A DNA stretch of 64,000 nucleotides. It comes from Streptosporangium violaceochromogenes (GTDB taxonomy: Bacteria; Actinomycetota; Actinomycetes; Streptosporangiales; Streptosporangiaceae). Each line of letters opens with the position of its first letter. Positions within the stretch are counted from its first letter, which is position 1. Under the pieces are notes generated by a model. It searched no databases. It was not told where the DNA came from and saw nothing but the letters and a program-made list of their open reading frames with translations. Both the position numbers and the translations under genes were made by a program. The stretch covers positions 488,949 to 552,948 of the forward strand of contig NZ_BNBB01000001.1 in assembly GCF_014654615.1 (NCBI RefSeq), read 5' to 3'. Below, piece after piece: positions 39,524 to 47,131 of the stretch.

Positions 39524-41376
39524 TCCCGGCGACCGAATCCCCCCAGGCTCCCGAGACTGCGGAACCCCCTGTGGGGGCCGACGTCCCGCCGCCCGCTCCT
39601 GTGGTGGCCGACCCGATCAAGGAGACCACCCCCACCCCGGCCGATGCCGGGGACGGGGAACGGACCGGCGGGGTGCCGGCGGCGCAGCTGGCCGCCGGTG
39701 GCCTATCGGCGTCGGCGGTGGCGCTGGGCGCTGTCTACCAGCTTCTGGGCTTGCCGGGCCTGATCGCGGGTGGGGTGCTGACCGGGGGCTGCGCGGTGGC
39801 CTACGTACGTCACCGTTACCAGCGTCGCCGTTCTGGCCGTACCTGGGGAACCAGCTGGGAAGACGGCCACACCGGGCACGGCCGGAGCCGTCGAGGCCGA
39901 CGGGGCCGCAGCGGTGGGGCCGGGGATGTGCTGGGCGGACTGCGCAGTGAAGGCGGCGCGTCTCGCCCGGCGGGCCGTACCCGTAGCGGTGGCGGTGGTG
40001 CGTTCTCGGGGCGGTCCAGCCGTTCCGCTGGTGACGGGTCTCGTTCCGGCGGGCCGGGCATCCTGGGCGGTCTGTTCGGTGGCACTCGCCGTTCCGATGT
40101 CGGTTCGGCGGACCGGTCACGCTCAGCCGAACCTAAGGGCCGCCGCACCAAGCGGGACCGTTCTTCGTCGCCGAACAGGTCGGCTCGCCCAGCTGGCGGC
40201 AAGGGGAAGCGCCGCGTCACCGGCAAGGACAAGGATTCTGCGGGTTCCCGGCAGCGAGGGCCACTCGGTGCGGTGCGCCGTGCCGCGGCCACCACCGGTA
40301 CGGCGGCGCGCAAATTCGCTCGGATGAGCCGCCGGGCCGCCCAAAGAACCACCCGTGTGGCTCGCCGTGGTGCTGACCGGGTGCGCAAAGGCGCTGCTCT
40401 GGTCAACGCCAAGACCGGCGGCCGGGCCGGGCGCGCCTACCGCGCCGTAGGCCAGGGCGCACGCCGGGCCATGCGCGGTGCGGGCCGGGCCGCGGCTGCC
40501 CAGGCGCGCCGGGCCGGTGCGTGGGCCGACCGGCGAACCGGCAAGCGCATCTCATCCGCCTGGAAAGCCGCCAAGAACGGCAAGGAAGGTGAGGGGTTCA
40601 GGGCTGCGCGTCGGCGTGCGGCGGTGAAACTGGACCGCTGGTATGGGCCGGTGGCCGCGCCGCTGCTGGCCCTGCTGGCGGTGCTGGTCCAGCGCTGGCG
40701 CCGCCGTAAGGCCCGCAAAGCCGCCCCCGCCGAGAGCGCCGAAACCATCGAGACCGCCGGTGACCCGGCCCTCACCGAAACCATCTTCTGCCCGCGGTGC
40801 GGAGCCTCGCACACGGTCACCATCCCTGCCGGGGAGACCGATCACGCCATCACGTGCGGGTGCGGCCACACCATCCACGTCTTCCGGGAACCCGGCGATC
40901 CCTCCGAGGAACCTGCCTCGACCAGTGAGACCGCCGAAAGCACCCCCGCCCCCGGGGCTGAGGCCGCATCGGCCGGCGCCGGGGCGCGCCGTCATTCCTA
41001 CCTCGCTTCACCGTCACCCACCTCCAGGAGGAACCGCGTCATGTCCGCCTTCCCGTTGGTCGTCACGGCCGCTGAGATGAACGCCGCCGCGGCCAGTCAC
41101 ACCCCCGCCGACATGTGGGTCGTCGCCCGCGAGCTGGACCAGCTCGCGGAGGTGCCCGCCAACGTCGCGCTGGCGCTGCGTACCTACACCACCCGTCTTC
41201 AGGCCGACTACCCCATCAATCCGGCCGTGGTCGAGGCGATCCACCACCTCTACCAGGCCCAGGCCCTGCTGGTCACCCTTGCCGAGGAGATCGGGCCGCT
41301 GTTCCGGCGGGTGCACGCCGAGGACCTCAAGCGCGAGGAGGCGCCGCGCACTAACGAACCGCTGTGGAACGTCTGA
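39520..41376 (+). CDS. Large basic AICE protein with zinc ribbon; possible two-gene fusion
   Basis: 618 residues as one frame from ATG 39520. In order: a Pro/Glu-rich N-terminus, one hydrophobic segment (about 65-95), a long Ser/Arg/Gly-rich basic region (about 105-370, histone-tail-like), a second helix (PLLALLAVLVQRW), a zinc ribbon (FCPRCGASH ... TCGCGHTIH), and a C-terminal helical domain starting MSAFPLVVTAAEMN. This last domain has its own AGGAGG site and ATG at 41041, so a separate 111-residue protein is probably also made. The basic region suggests DNA binding, consistent with location just before traB. Confidence 0.65.
   Translation: MIPATESPQAPETAEPPVGADVPPPAPVVADPIKETTPTPADAGDGERTGGVPAAQLAAGGLSASAVALGAVYQLLGLPGLIAGGVLTGGCAVAYVRHRYQRRRSGRTWGTSWEDGHTGHGRSRRGRRGRSGGAGDVLGGLRSEGGASRPAGRTRSGGGGAFSGRSSRSAGDGSRSGGPGILGGLFGGTRRSDVGSADRSRSAEPKGRRTKRDRSSSPNRSARPAGGKGKRRVTGKDKDSAGSRQRGPLGAVRRAAATTGTAARKFARMSRRAAQRTTRVARRGADRVRKGAALVNAKTGGRAGRAYRAVGQGARRAMRGAGRAAAAQARRAGAWADRRTGKRISSAWKAAKNGKEGEGFRAARRRAAVKLDRWYGPVAAPLLALLAVLVQRWRRRKARKAAPAESAETIETAGDPALTETIFCPRCGASHTVTIPAGETDHAITCGCGHTIHVFREPGDPSEEPASTSETAESTPAPGAEAASAGAGARRHSYLASPSPTSRRNRVMSAFPLVVTAAEMNAAAASHTPADMWVVARELDQLAEVPANVALALRTYTTRLQADYPINPAVVEAIHHLYQAQALLVTLAEEIGPLFRRVHAEDLKREEAPRTNEPLWNV
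41041..41376 (+). CDS. Probable internal translation product, 111 residues
   Basis: In-frame ATG 41041 is preceded by CCAGGAGGAACCGCGTC, one of the best ribosome sites in the element. The product (MSAFPLVVTAAEMNAAAASH to LKREEAPRTNEPLWNV) looks like a complete small helical protein of a kind often encoded just upstream of traB in AICEs. It shares its frame and stop with the larger gene that contains it. Confidence 0.5.
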   Translation: MSAFPLVVTAAEMNAAAASHTPADMWVVARELDQLAEVPANVALALRTYTTRLQADYPINPAVVEAIHHLYQAQALLVTLAEEIGPLFRRVHAEDLKREEAPRTNEPLWNV

Positions 41377-41434
41377 CCACCCTCACCGGGTCCGGCCGCC
41401 GTACCGGCCGTGATGACACAGAAAGGAGATGACC

Positions 41435-43615
41435 GTGGGCGCCACCACGACCACCCGTTCCCGGCCCCGGCCTCGCGCTGACTGGTCGTTGTCCCCGCGC
41501 GGCACCGTCAGCGCCACCGCCCAAGGCGCGCTCGCGCTGGCCGCGCTGGCCACGATCGGCGACGCCGCCGGATTGGACCCTCTGTGGGGCGGGGCCGTGA
41601 CCGCTGTCGGGGCGCTGGGCACGGTCCTGGTGAGCGCCCACCACGGCCTCACTCCCACCGGGCTGCTGTACCGGCTGGGCTGCTGGATTAGTGCCGGAGC
41701 CTGGTGGACCTACACCCTGGCCGCCACCCCCTGGAACCTCAACACCATGGCCGGGCTCGGACTCGGCGCCCTCACGGCCGGGCTGCTGGCCCCGCTGGGC
41801 CGCCGCTCGACCCGCCCGGCGAGTGCGGCGGGCACGGCGTTGGTGGTGCGCCACGCCAGCCGGATCGGCCTCGAATGGCAAGCCCGTATCCAGCGGGTAT
41901 GCCGCATCACCGTCATCGTCACCGACGTGACCATGTGGGCCACCGGCACCGGCTACGACGTCCACGCCGACCTGCCCGGCAGCGGCTCCACCCTCGCCCA
42001 GATCGCCGGGCAAGCCGACGCGCTGGCCACCGATGCCCGCCTGCCCACCGGGTGCGGCGTCGAGATCAGCCCCGGAGCGCACCGCGGCGCGGTCATCCTG
42101 CGCGTCTCCACCGTCAACCGGCTCAGTGAGGAGGTGCCGTTCCCGCCGCTGACGGTCGGCGCGAGCATCAACGACCCCGTCGAGATCGGCCAGTACCGCA
42201 ACGGCGACCCGGTCCCGGTGCCGCTCCGGCAAGCCTCCGCCCTGGTCATCGGCCAGACCGGATCAGGAAAGACGATCCTGCTCAACGTGCTCACCTCCGG
42301 AGTCGCGCGCTGCCGGGACGCGCTGGTGTGGCACATCGACCTCAACGGCGGGTCACTGTCGCAGATGTGGCTGGCGCCCTGGCTGGAAGGGCGCACCGAC
42401 CGGCCCGCGATCGACTGGGCCGCCTCCACCCCCGCCGAAGCCCTGCACATGGCCGAAGCCGCGGTACGGATCGCCAAGGACCGCAAAACCTCAGCCCGCA
42501 AACTCAAGATCGCCGCTGATGCCACGCTGATGCCGGTCTCCCCGGACCTGCCGGAGATCGTCATCGTCCTCGACGAAGGTGCCGAAGCCGTCTCTCCGGG
42601 AGACACCTCGGTGAGGTATCTACGCGAGGCGTTGGAGGAGATCCAGCGGATCGGCCGTGACTCGGCGGTGCGGATCATCGCCTCCTCACTCCGGTCGACC
42701 ACGGACATGCTGCCGGTCAACATCAAAAAGCAGTCTCACGTACGGATCGCGATGTACGTGCAAGACCAGTCCGAGCTGGGGCTGATGTTCGAGCACGTGC
42801 GGGGCGTCAACGTCGCCGACCTGCCCGGCCCCGGCTGCGGATTCGTACAGATCGGCCAGGTCCTGCCCAGACCGTTCAAGGGCCAGTACATGCTGCCCTC
42901 GACCGTCATCAGTGCCGCCGTGCAGATCGCCGCTGTCCGGCCCGACCTCGACCCGCGCGCCCAGCAGCTGGCCGGACCGGCCTACGCGGCACGGTATGAC
43001 CGGATGCGGGCCGCCTTCACCGACCCCGACGACCCCACCGCCATCCCTACGGCCAGCGTCGGCCCCGGCCCCAGCACCGGAGGCCCGGGAAGCGAACTCG
43101 CCGTCCCCGAAGCGGCCCGGCCGCCCGCGCGGCGGCTGACCGTCCTGCCCGGCGGACGCGACACCGGCAGGGCCGACGCCTGGGCCGACCCGTTCGACCT
43201 CGCCCGCACCCCCGCCCCGGCCCCGGCCCCGGCCGCCTCGTCGGCCGCCACCTGGCCCGAACCCCGCGAACTCCTGCGCGCCGAACACATCCCCACCCCA
43301 CCAACCCCCTCAACCGTCTCGCCCCTGCCCACCGTCGCCGTGACGGCCCCGCCGATCGTGGCACAAGCCTTGGCCGTGTTCGCCGACGCCGACGCCGAAC
43401 GACTGCACTCAGCCGAACTCGCCACCGCTCTCGGCCTGACCCAGACCGACCTGGCCGACGCACTCCGCCCCTACGGCATCACCCCTCTCGCGCAGCCGTT
43501 CAAGCGGGGCGGTGAGCGGGGCCGCGGCTACGCCCTGGAGGACTTCCAGGCCGCCGCAGGGGGTCACACCCCCGAGTCACACCCGGGGGTCACAGGGGGT
43601 CACACCCCCCTGTGA
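41435..43615 (+). CDS. traB: TraB/FtsK-type DNA translocase
   Basis: About 726 residues. N-terminal hydrophobic segments (ALAALATIGDAAGL, GLGLGALTAGLLAPLG) anchor it in the membrane. Walker A GQTGSGKT is at about 273-280 and Walker B IVIVLDEGAEAV near 372-383, with RIIASSLRSTTDM as the following strand. A Pro/Ala-rich linker leads to a small C-terminal winged-helix-like domain (LHSAELATALGLTQTDLADA), comparable to the gamma domain that reads recognition repeats. GTG 41435 has AAAGGAG eight bases ahead; ATG 41429 is too close to that site. It would pump double-stranded element DNA between hyphae. Its last codons are part of a GTCAC repeat cluster. Confidence 0.88.
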   Translation: MGATTTTRSRPRPRADWSLSPRGTVSATAQGALALAALATIGDAAGLDPLWGGAVTAVGALGTVLVSAHHGLTPTGLLYRLGCWISAGAWWTYTLAATPWNLNTMAGLGLGALTAGLLAPLGRRSTRPASAAGTALVVRHASRIGLEWQARIQRVCRITVIVTDVTMWATGTGYDVHADLPGSGSTLAQIAGQADALATDARLPTGCGVEISPGAHRGAVILRVSTVNRLSEEVPFPPLTVGASINDPVEIGQYRNGDPVPVPLRQASALVIGQTGSGKTILLNVLTSGVARCRDALVWHIDLNGGSLSQMWLAPWLEGRTDRPAIDWAASTPAEALHMAEAAVRIAKDRKTSARKLKIAADATLMPVSPDLPEIVIVLDEGAEAVSPGDTSVRYLREALEEIQRIGRDSAVRIIASSLRSTTDMLPVNIKKQSHVRIAMYVQDQSELGLMFEHVRGVNVADLPGPGCGFVQIGQVLPRPFKGQYMLPSTVISAAVQIAAVRPDLDPRAQQLAGPAYAARYDRMRAAFTDPDDPTAIPTASVGPGPSTGGPGSELAVPEAARPPARRLTVLPGGRDTGRADAWADPFDLARTPAPAPAPAASSAATWPEPRELLRAEHIPTPPTPSTVSPLPTVAVTAPPIVAQALAVFADADAERLHSAELATALGLTQTDLADALRPYGITPLAQPFKRGGERGRGYALEDFQAAAGGHTPESHPGVTGGHTPL

Positions 43616-43770
43616 CCCGCACACCCCCGGTGTGACCCCCCTGTGCACCCCCTGAACAGCGCAAACGTGGGGGTGTGACCCCCTGTACGGGTCACACCCC
43701 CACCCCCTCCCTAAGCCCTGAAACGGCCCCGAACCCCCCTTCCTCCTGGGGGGTCACGGGGGTCACACCC
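43558..43770. repeat. GGGTCACAC repeat cluster at the 3' end of traB (candidate clt/transfer origin)
   Basis: About ten copies of GTCAC(A) or its complement, mostly as GGGGTCACACCCCC or part of it, in both orientations, at about 43561, 43574, 43588, 43597, 43610, 43629, 43671, 43689, 43750 and 43759. Several are palindromic. The cluster covers the traB stop codon and the gap to 43808. In Streptomyces plasmids the TraB recognition repeats lie in the same position. Confidence 0.75.
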
Positions 43771-43807
43771 ACCCATCCGCACGCACCCGCCGAAGGTTGT
43801 GGTTCGC

Positions 43808-44083
43808 ATGCCCAAAGCCGCCTTACCGGCCCTGCTCGCTCTCGCCCTCGCCACCGTCTTCCACCTGACCGCGTTCACCCTCCTGCTCGTGCCGCTGCTG
43901 GCCGCTGCCCTTCTCGGATACCGGCGTCTGCTGACCCGACGGCCATATGCCACCTGCCGCCCCTGCCGCGGCACCGGCTACCGGAACAGCGTCCTGATCT
44001 ACCGCTCCAACGGCCAGGGCCCCACCTGCACCGGCACCGGCCACCGCGTCCGCCCCGGCACCCGACTCCTCAACGTCCACTGA
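43808..44083 (+). CDS. Small membrane protein with zinc-ribbon tail, 91 residues
   Basis: Two hydrophobic segments (ALPALLALALATVFHL and TLLLVPLLAAALLGY) are followed by a DnaJ-like CRPCRGTGYRN and CTGTGHR motif, a half zinc ribbon. ATG 43808 is preferred to GTG 43799. It is the first gene after the repeat cluster. Function unknown; similar small proteins occur between tra and rep genes of AICEs. Confidence 0.6.
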   Translation: MPKAALPALLALALATVFHLTAFTLLLVPLLAAALLGYRRLLTRRPYATCRPCRGTGYRNSVLIYRSNGQGPTCTGTGHRVRPGTRLLNVH

Positions 44084-44098
44084 CCCAACAGGAGACCA

Positions 44099-44251
44099 AT
44101 GAAAATCCGCATCATCGGCCTGCCCGACGAAGTCACCCAGGCCGTGGAACTCCTCACTCAGACCTTCGACGTGGTCGAGGTGTCGGCGCCGTACACGACG
44201 CGGGGCACCGGTCGTCAGGTCCGCGTCTATCTGGAGATCCGGCTTCCATGA
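44099..44251 (+). CDS. Small AICE protein, 50 residues
   Basis: ATG 44099 follows AACAGGAGACC. The sequence MKIRIIGLPDEVTQAVELLT, then FDVVEVSAPY and QVRVYLEIRLP, has the alternating pattern of a small beta-alpha-beta fold. Its stop overlaps the start of the primase gene by ATGA, so it is probably co-translated with it. Confidence 0.65.
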   Translation: MKIRIIGLPDEVTQAVELLTQTFDVVEVSAPYTTRGTGRQVRVYLEIRLP

Positions 44252-45555
44252 CATCCGCGACGTTTGCCCCATCCGCCCGGCGAGTCCTGGTCACCGGCTC
44301 CCGCACCTGGACCGACACCGCGACCATCCACGCCGCCCTGGCCGACCAGTTCGGCGACGGCACCGCCATCCTGGTCACCGGCGCCTGCCCGCGCGGCGCC
44401 GACACCATCGCCGAACACCTCTGGACGACCTGGGGCGGCGTCGTCGAGCGTCACCCCGCCGACTGGGGCGGCCCTCTCGGCAAGAGCGCCGGACCCGTCC
44501 GCAACGCCGAGATGGTCGTTCTCGGTGCTGCCGTCTGCCTGGCCTTCATCCGCGACGCCAGCCCCGGCGCTACCCACACCGCCCGCCTGGCCGAGACCGC
44601 AGGCATCCCCGTCCACCGCTACACCCACCCCGACGAACGGCGTGCCGCGCCCGGCAATGACCAGCTGCGCTACGCGCTGGCCGCCGCCGCCCGCGGCTGG
44701 CACGTCTTCCCCGTCGCCGCCCGTGACAAGCCCCCCGCCCGCGGCTTCACCGACTGGGAGACCAACGCCACCACCGACCCCGCCACTATCCGCCGATGGT
44801 GGGCACGCGCCCCGTGGAACGTCGGCATTGCGTGCGGCCCGTCCGGCTTGGTCGTCGTTGACCTCGACACCCCCAAACCGGGGAAGGAGGGGCTTCGCCC
44901 CCCGCCCCCTTGGGACCTGCCGGGGGTGAACGAGGGCGCTGACGTGCTGGCCCTCATCTGCGAACGCGCCGGCCAACCCCTGCCGTTCGAGACGTTCACC
45001 GTCCGGACCCGCCGGGGTGGGACGCACCTGTACTACACCGCCCCCGACGGGGTCCGGCTGAGCAACACCGAGGGCGACAAGGCCACTGGCCTGGGCTGGC
45101 TGATCGACACCCGCGCCCATGGCGGCTACGTCCTCGGTCCCGGCAGCTTCGTCGACCGGTACGACGGAACCGGCGCCTACGAGGTGCTGCACAACGTACC
45201 CCTGGCCCCGCTGCCCCCCCTCCTGTTCCAGCAGCTTCTTCCCCCGCCCCGACCGGCGCCCGCACCGGTGCGCCTGGCCCTGCCCGATGACCGGCGTGGC
45301 GCCTATCTGCGCGCGGCCCTCACTCGCGAGCTGGACCGCGTCGCCTCCGCACCGCAAGGGCAGCGCAACGGCTCGCTGTACCTGGCCGCCGTCGCCCTGG
45401 GACAGCTGGTCGCCGGGGGCGCGCTCGGCGAGCAGGACGTCAGGGCCTTGCTGGAACAGGAGGGGGGCAATGCCGGGCTGAGCAACGCCGAGACCCGCCG
45501 CACCATCGCCTCCGGCCTACGCGCCGGAGCCCAAAGGCCCCGCAAGGTCGCATGA
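44248..45555 (+). CDS. Fusion of SLOG (DUF2493/YspA-like) domain and primase/polymerase domain
   Basis: 435 residues. The N-terminal 135 residues read as a DprA/YspA-like SLOG nucleotide-binding domain: RRVLVTGSRTWTDTATIHAA, ILVTGACPRGADTIAEHLW and a C-terminal AETAGIPVHRYTHP. The rest is a bifunctional DNA primase/polymerase (prim-pol) domain: LAAAARGWHVFPVAARDKPP, the acidic pair in LVVVDLDTP, RRGGTHLYY with the catalytic histidine, and GYVLGPGS. The prim-pol half would prime or copy the excised element. The SLOG half may bind a nucleotide ligand. It is coupled to the DUF3631 gene that follows. Confidence 0.78.
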   Translation: MTSATFAPSARRVLVTGSRTWTDTATIHAALADQFGDGTAILVTGACPRGADTIAEHLWTTWGGVVERHPADWGGPLGKSAGPVRNAEMVVLGAAVCLAFIRDASPGATHTARLAETAGIPVHRYTHPDERRAAPGNDQLRYALAAAARGWHVFPVAARDKPPARGFTDWETNATTDPATIRRWWARAPWNVGIACGPSGLVVVDLDTPKPGKEGLRPPPPWDLPGVNEGADVLALICERAGQPLPFETFTVRTRRGGTHLYYTAPDGVRLSNTEGDKATGLGWLIDTRAHGGYVLGPGSFVDRYDGTGAYEVLHNVPLAPLPPLLFQQLLPPPRPAPAPVRLALPDDRRGAYLRAALTRELDRVASAPQGQRNGSLYLAAVALGQLVAGGALGEQDVRALLEQEGGNAGLSNAETRRTIASGLRAGAQRPRKVA

Positions 45556-45578
45556 TCACCACTCAAACAGGAGGAACC

Positions 45579-46817
45579 ATGCCCGAACCCGCTCTTCGCG
45601 GCGCGGAGCTGCTGGACGCCCTGAAAGACGCGCTGACCCGGTATGTCGTCCTGCCGTCGCCGGAGGCCGCCGACGCCGTCACGCTGTGGGTGGCCGCCAC
45701 CCACGCCCAACCGGCCTGGGCGCACGCCCCCCGCCTGGTGATCCGCGCCCCGGAGAAGCGGTGCGGCAAGTCCCGCCTGCTGGACGTGGTCGAAGCGTGC
45801 TGTCACAACCCGTTCATCACCGTCAACAGCTCAAGCGCGGCCGTCTACCGGTCGATCAGTGACGACCCGCCGACCCTGCTGGTCGACGAAGCAGACACCA
45901 TCTTCGGGCCGAAGGCCGACGGCAACGAGGACCTGCGCGGGCTGCTCAACGCCGGACACCAAAGAAACCGGCCTGCCAAACGCTATGACGCCAACGCCAA
46001 CCGGGTGGAGTCCATCCCGACGTTCGCCATGGCCGCCTTGGCGGGGATCGGCGCGATGCCCGACACCATCGAAGACCGTGCCGTCGTGGTCCGGATGCGC
46101 CGGCGTGGCCCCGGCGAAACGGTCGCCCCCTACCGGCACCGCCGCGACCGGCCCGCGCTCCGCCGTCTGGCCGCGGACCTGTCGGCGTGGCTGCGCGCCG
46201 ACCTGGCCACCTTGGAGGCCGCCGAACCGGCGATGCCGGTGGAGGACCGCGCCGCCGACACCTGGGAACCCCTGGTCGCCGTGGCCGACCACGCCGGGGG
46301 CCACTGGCCTGAGCGCGCCCGCGCCGCGGTGCTGGCTCTGACCGCCGAGGCCGACGAGTCCGGCCAGCCCTCCCCGCGGGTCCGCCTCCTGACCGACTGC
46401 CGCACCGCGTTCGGCACCGATACGGCGTTGCCCACCGCCATTTTGCTGGAGCGGCTCAAGGCCGATCCCGAAGCCCCGTGGGCCGACTACGGACCGAACG
46501 GCCTGACCCCGATGAGGCTGGGTGCCATCTTGCGCGAGTACGACATCCGATCCACCACAAGCCGTTTCCCTCCGCCCACCGGGCAGGCCAAGGGGTACAT
46601 GCGCGCCGACTTCGCCGACGCCTGGGCGCGTTACTGCCCCACCCCGGAGAGCACCGGCAACGGCACTCCGGTGACCGCTGAGACCAGTGATGTGCTGCCC
46701 TTCCCCGCTATAGGCCGTACCAGCCGTACCAGCCTCAACAGCGCAGGTCAGACACGGTACGGCTTGCCGCCTGGTACGGCTCAAGCCGTACCACCGAACA
46801 ACCTTGGTACGGCTTGA
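45579..46817 (+). CDS. DUF3631-domain ATPase, AICE replication protein
   Basis: About 412 residues from ATG 45579 (AGGAGG four bases ahead); ATG 45552, overlapping the previous stop, is the alternative. P-loop-like APEKRCGKSRLLDVVEACC and acidic LLVDEADTIFG are helicase-type Walker motifs. The following NEDLRGLLNAGHQRNRPAKR and the IEDRAVVVRMRRR block are typical of DUF3631 proteins. The pair prim-pol plus DUF3631 replaces RepSA in many AICEs. The C-terminal codons lie inside the GGTACGGCT repeat cluster. Confidence 0.8.
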   Translation: MPEPALRGAELLDALKDALTRYVVLPSPEAADAVTLWVAATHAQPAWAHAPRLVIRAPEKRCGKSRLLDVVEACCHNPFITVNSSSAAVYRSISDDPPTLLVDEADTIFGPKADGNEDLRGLLNAGHQRNRPAKRYDANANRVESIPTFAMAALAGIGAMPDTIEDRAVVVRMRRRGPGETVAPYRHRRDRPALRRLAADLSAWLRADLATLEAAEPAMPVEDRAADTWEPLVAVADHAGGHWPERARAAVLALTAEADESGQPSPRVRLLTDCRTAFGTDTALPTAILLERLKADPEAPWADYGPNGLTPMRLGAILREYDIRSTTSRFPPPTGQAKGYMRADFADAWARYCPTPESTGNGTPVTAETSDVLPFPAIGRTSRTSLNSAGQTRYGLPPGTAQAVPPNNLGTA

Positions 46818-46886
46818 GCCGTACCACCGGAAAAGCCGTACCAGCCCTGAGCAGCCAAAACGAGGCTGGTACGGCTGGTACGGCTT
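46713..46886. repeat. GGTACGGCT/AGCCGTACC repeat cluster (candidate iterons)
   Basis: Ten copies of GGTACGGC(T) or its complement in about 175 bases, near 46714, 46723, 46756, 46773, 46784, 46806, 46816, 46833, 46868 and 46877, in mixed orientation, several as inverted pairs. They straddle the end of the DUF3631 gene and the gap before xis. A replication origin, or a binding array for Xis or the repressor, is likely. Confidence 0.75.
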
Positions 46887-46939
46887 CCCCACCCGGAAAC
46901 GCCCGCTCTTGCTCGGATCGCCTTGCGAGGAGACGCCCC

Positions 46940-47131
46940 ATGCCCAGGGCAAGCGCCAAAAAGATCACCGTTGACTACATCTGCGAAGACCTCGGCATCA
47001 GCCGGTCCACCTTCTACGACTGGCGGACCAAAGGCCGCGCTCCCAAGTGCATGAAGCTCCCCAACGGAGATCTGCGCATCTACCTGACCGACTACGAGAA
47101 CTGGCTCGCCGACCGAGAGGACGCCGCTTGA
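46940..47131 (+). CDS. xis: Excisionase (MerR-like HTH)
   Basis: 63 residues with one winged-helix motif: ITVDYICEDLGISRSTFYDW, then RLPNGD-like wing (KLPNGDLRIYLTDYENWLAD). This is the usual Xis of tyrosine integrases in AICEs. GCGAGGAGA precedes ATG 46940. The stop overlaps the integrase start (TTGA), a standard coupling of the pair. Confidence 0.87.
   Translation: MPRASAKKITVDYICEDLGISRSTFYDWRTKGRAPKCMKLPNGDLRIYLTDYENWLADREDAA

Noticed and set aside
46747..46754. GTCAGACA in the AICE repeat region, resembling the catabolic-island operator
   Set aside because: A single eight-base match with no palindromic context, inside a GGTACGGCT array; most likely chance.
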